64,000 nt of DNA, from the NCBI GenBank assembly GCA_035544575.1, contig DATKEC010000129.1, positions 1 through 64,000 of the forward strand, in the 5' to 3' direction. Position 1 is the first letter of the stretch; each line of letters begins with the position of its first letter. The stretch comes from DATHWB01 sp035544575 (GTDB lineage: Bacteria > Actinomycetota > Acidimicrobiia > Spongiisociales > ZC4RG35). The notes below the pieces were generated by a model, which saw only the letters and a list, made by a program, of their open reading frames with translations, was not told where the DNA came from and did not search any database. A program made the position numbers and the translations under genes. Below, in pieces: positions 61,909 to 64,000 of the stretch.

Positions 61909-62393
61909 CGCTTGGCCTGCAGCGGGAGCCGGACACGTTGCAGATGACAGATGGCGATCGCCAGTGCGTCGGCCACATCGGCGGGGCCGTCCACTTCTCC
62001 CAGGGCGAGTCGTCGCGCAACCATCGACGACAACGCCCGTTTCGTGGCGGCTCCGTCACCCGCAACGGCGAGCTTCACCTCGTTCGGGCTGTACTCGTGG
62101 ACCAGCAGGCCGGCACGGGCGGCGGCCAGCATCGCCACGCCCGACGCTCGCCCTACCGCGATCGCGGTCTGCCGGTTGCGATTGGTGAACACGCGCTCGA
62201 TCGCCGCCACGTCCGGCCGGTGCTGGGAGATGACGGCCATCAAGTCATGTTCGAGTTCCACCAAACGGTCTGCCATCGGCAACTCGGGGTCGGTGTGGAT
62301 GACCCCGGCCGCCACCGCCTCCAGCGCGCGGCCACGGCGGACGAGCCCATAGCCGGTACGTGTCAGACCTGGATCGATGCCGAGAACGAACAT
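61905..62393 (-). CDS. ruvC: Crossover junction endodeoxyribonuclease RuvC
   Basis: Resolves Holliday junctions. The 162 residues hold the four acidic catalytic residues: Asp in VLGIDPGLTRTGYG, Glu in AAIERVF and the Asp pair in GPADVADALAIAICH. ATG of MFVLGIDPG; the upstream frame continues without homology. The standard ruvC-ruvA-ruvB order follows. Confidence 0.96.
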   Translation of the reverse strand: MFVLGIDPGLTRTGYGLVRRGRALEAVAAGVIHTDPELPMADRLVELEHDLMAVISQHRPDVAAIERVFTNRNRQTAIAVGRASGVAMLAAARAGLLVHEYSPNEVKLAVAGDGAATKRALSSMVARRLALGEVDGPADVADALAIAICHLQRVRLPLQAKR

Positions 62394-62442
62394 GTGTACG
62401 ACAGCGTAGATGGAGGCCGCATGACTTCGATGGCACCGCGGC

Positions 62443-62874
62443 TCAGGCGGCGACCATCCCGGCGAGGGCTGTGATCCACAGCAGGTTCTCGACGTGGACG
62501 GCGCGGGCGAAGCGACGACCGAACGCGGCGGCCAACGGGAGATCGCCTGCGCCGACGGCAGTCTCCAACCCGTTCCACGCCGGTCTGGCGGCAATCCCTC
62601 CGACCGCCATCGCGGCGAGAGCCGACATGATCCCGAGCCCCAGGACGACGGGTGCCCGCCAGCCGGCGATGGCGAGAAGACCGACGCCGCTGGCCACCGT
62701 CACCACCGCGGATGACATGCCGAGCCGGGCGTTCGCCTTCATCCGTTCGAACATGCCGACCGCCACGTCGCCGCCGGCAGCGATCGAGCGTCGAATGTCG
62801 GCCGGAACCGTCAGCTTGTGTCCGAACCATGCCCCGGCGGCGCCGATGTGGACCACGAGGAGCAGCGTTCGCAT
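62443..62874 (-). CDS. Four-helix integral membrane protein
   Basis: Hypothetical protein of about 143 residues with four hydrophobic helices (TLLLVVHIGAAGAWFG, SAVVTVASGVGLLAIAG, VVLGLGIMSALAAMAVGG, LLWITALAGMVA). A His-x4-Gly/Trp pattern in the first helix (VVHIGAAGAWFGH) recalls CopD/DUF2269-type membrane proteins that may bind haem or metal, but the resemblance is weak. The ATG at 62874 is chosen; one at 62910 would add 12 residues. It sits between yebC and ruvC, which are usually adjacent. Confidence 0.65.
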   Translation of the reverse strand: MRTLLLVVHIGAAGAWFGHKLTVPADIRRSIAAGGDVAVGMFERMKANARLGMSSAVVTVASGVGLLAIAGWRAPVVLGLGIMSALAAMAVGGIAARPAWNGLETAVGAGDLPLAAAFGRRFARAVHVENLLWITALAGMVAA

Positions 62875-62942
62875 GCCGCCATTCAAGACCGTTCTCGCCA
62901 GCGGCTCCAAGAACCGGGAAGTGCTGCCAGATGGTGCGGCCG

Positions 62943-63686
62943 TCAGCCGGCGAGCTGTTCCATGATCTCGTCGGAGACGTCGAAGTTGGCAAAGACTTCC
63001 TGGACGTCGTCGAGATCCTCCAATGCATCGATCAGGCGAAGGATCTTGCCGGCGCCATCCGCGTCGACCGCGACCGTGGTCGACGGCAACTGCGTCACTT
63101 CTGCCGACTCGACGTCGACGCCCACGCCTTCCAGGGCCGACCGGACCTCGTTCAGTGCCGAAGGACTCGACTCCACCTCGAAGCTGTCGCCGGTCTCGCG
63201 CACGTCGTCGGCTCCCGCATCGAGGGCCGTGAGCAGAATCGTCTCTTCGTCGCCTCGCGCCACGATCAGCCCGCGCTGACTGAAGAGATAGCTGACCGAA
63301 CCCGGCTCACCGAGGTTCCCGTTGTTACGCGTCATCGTCGCCCGAACATCGGATGCCGCCCGATTTCGGTTGTCGGTGAGCACATGGACATAGACCGCCA
63401 CTCCGCCCGGCCCGTAGCCCTCGTACCACGTCTCCTCGTAGGCAACGGAGTCCGCACCTTCGCCTGACCCCCGCTTGACGGCGCGGTCGATGTTGTCGTT
63501 CGGCATCGACGCCGCCTTGGCCTTGGCGATCGCATTGGCGAGCGCGATGTTCATCGCCGGGTCGCCGCCGCCCTCTCGGGCTGCCTGTTCGATGGCGCGA
63601 GCCAGCTTGGCGAAGAGTTTGCCGCGGGCCGCGTCCTGACGGCCCTTGCGGTGTTTGATGTTCGCCCACTTGGAATGTCCGGCCAT
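62943..63686 (-). CDS. yebC: YebC/PmpR family protein
   Basis: The 247 residues begin MAGHSKWANIKHRKGRQDA and contain MPNDNIDRAVKRG and EGYGPGGVAVYVHVLTDNRNR, the family signatures. Members act as transcription regulators or, for the YebC2/TACO1 branch, help ribosomes through proline stretches. The usual actinobacterial place between pdxT and ruvC. Confidence 0.95.
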   Translation of the reverse strand: MAGHSKWANIKHRKGRQDAARGKLFAKLARAIEQAAREGGGDPAMNIALANAIAKAKAASMPNDNIDRAVKRGSGEGADSVAYEETWYEGYGPGGVAVYVHVLTDNRNRAASDVRATMTRNNGNLGEPGSVSYLFSQRGLIVARGDEETILLTALDAGADDVRETGDSFEVESSPSALNEVRSALEGVGVDVESAEVTQLPSTTVAVDADGAGKILRLIDALEDLDDVQEVFANFDVSDEIMEQLAG

Positions 63687-63723
63687 ATCTTCCTCGGATC
63701 AGCTTTCCTCGGATCAGTCTTCT

Positions 63724-64000
63724 TCAGATCAAGTCGAGCAGCATCGCGTGAATTCGGGTGTCGTCGGTGAGTTCGGGGTGAAAGGACGTGGCGATGATCG
63801 CCCCTTGTCGCACCATGACCGCGTGGTCCTCGACGGTGGCGAGGACGTCGACCGCGCCTCCCACCTTGGCAACCCACGGGGCCCGGATGAAAACCGCATG
63901 AAACGGTGTTTCGAGACCGGTGACCGCCAGATCGATCTCGAATGATTGGTTCTGGCGACCGAACGCGTTGCGGGCCACGACGACATCGAGGACCCCGAGC
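63724..64000 (-). CDS. pdxT: Pyridoxal 5'-phosphate synthase glutaminase subunit, C-terminal part
   Basis: The last 91 residues or so of PdxT, a class I glutaminase that feeds ammonia to PdxS; the 5' part lies beyond the window. Seen are LGVLDVVVARNAFGRQNQSFE, AVFIRAPWV and the end of the catalytic triad in SFHPELTDD. The order pdxT-yebC-ruvC is standard. Confidence 0.93.
   Translation of the reverse strand, partial: LGVLDVVVARNAFGRQNQSFEIDLAVTGLETPFHAVFIRAPWVAKVGGAVDVLATVEDHAVMVRQGAIIATSFHPELTDDTRIHAMLLDLI

Overview
This window is a GC-rich bacterial chromosome segment. The gene order is the conserved actinobacterial housekeeping block: pdxT-yebC-ruvCAB-queA-tgt-yajC-apt-relA, then hisS-aspS-rarA-alaS-ruvX-mltG, aroC-aroB-efp-nusB, pyrRBC-carAB-pyrD-pyrF, mihF-gmk-rpoZ-coaBC-metK-priA-def-fmt-rsmB-rpe, the rib genes, infC-rpmI-rplT, pheST, argF, mpg and tyrS, ending in the 5' part of a 16S rRNA gene. 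MihF, the helicase-defective PriA type, class 2 TyrRS, DUF742 and a conservon all point to Actinomycetota. The gene losses and the 16S leader suggest a deep, non-streptomycete lineage such as Acidimicrobiia, but that assignment is inference. Nothing looks like a phage, transposon, integron or CRISPR array.

Almost every gene lies on the minus strand, so the window reads from right to left. Many neighbours overlap by 1 or 4 bases (ATGA, GTGA, TGATG), which implies long translationally coupled operons. GTG starts are common. The only plus-strand genes are two coiled-coil proteins at 49290-51172.

From right to left: 64000-57224 holds vitamin B6 amidotransferase (partial), YebC, a small membrane protein, the RuvABC resolvasome, queuosine tRNA enzymes, YajC and Apt. 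RelA follows at 57243-55072. A complete conservon lies at 54970-51185: sensor kinase-like CvnA, roadblock CvnB, DUF742 CvnC and GTPase CvnD. It converges on the coiled-coil pair. Next come a metallo-beta-lactamase-fold hydrolase, HisRS, AspRS and RarA. An apparently inserted catabolic trio (Fe-dependent alcohol dehydrogenase, enolase-superfamily enzyme, sugar dehydrogenase lipoprotein) precedes a small membrane protein, AlaRS, RuvX and MltG.

A DUF4388 protein and a prepilin peptidase then occupy the place where shikimate genes usually lie. After aroC-aroB-efp-nusB comes a PyrR-regulated pyrimidine operon, preceded by a recognisable PyrR-binding RNA loop and a short coupled leader ORF. The left third holds replication, methionine-cycle, CoA, formylation, riboflavin, translation and arginine genes.

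Points that stand out: the conservon beside possible scaffold coiled coils; the PyrR loop with its leader ORF; an ATC start and a three-hairpin leader for infC; a GGDDF response regulator coupled to ribD; unusual catalytic motifs in TyrRS and ArgF; a class 1B-like PyrD with no PyrK; and the absence of secDF, aroE, aroK and most arg genes from their usual positions.
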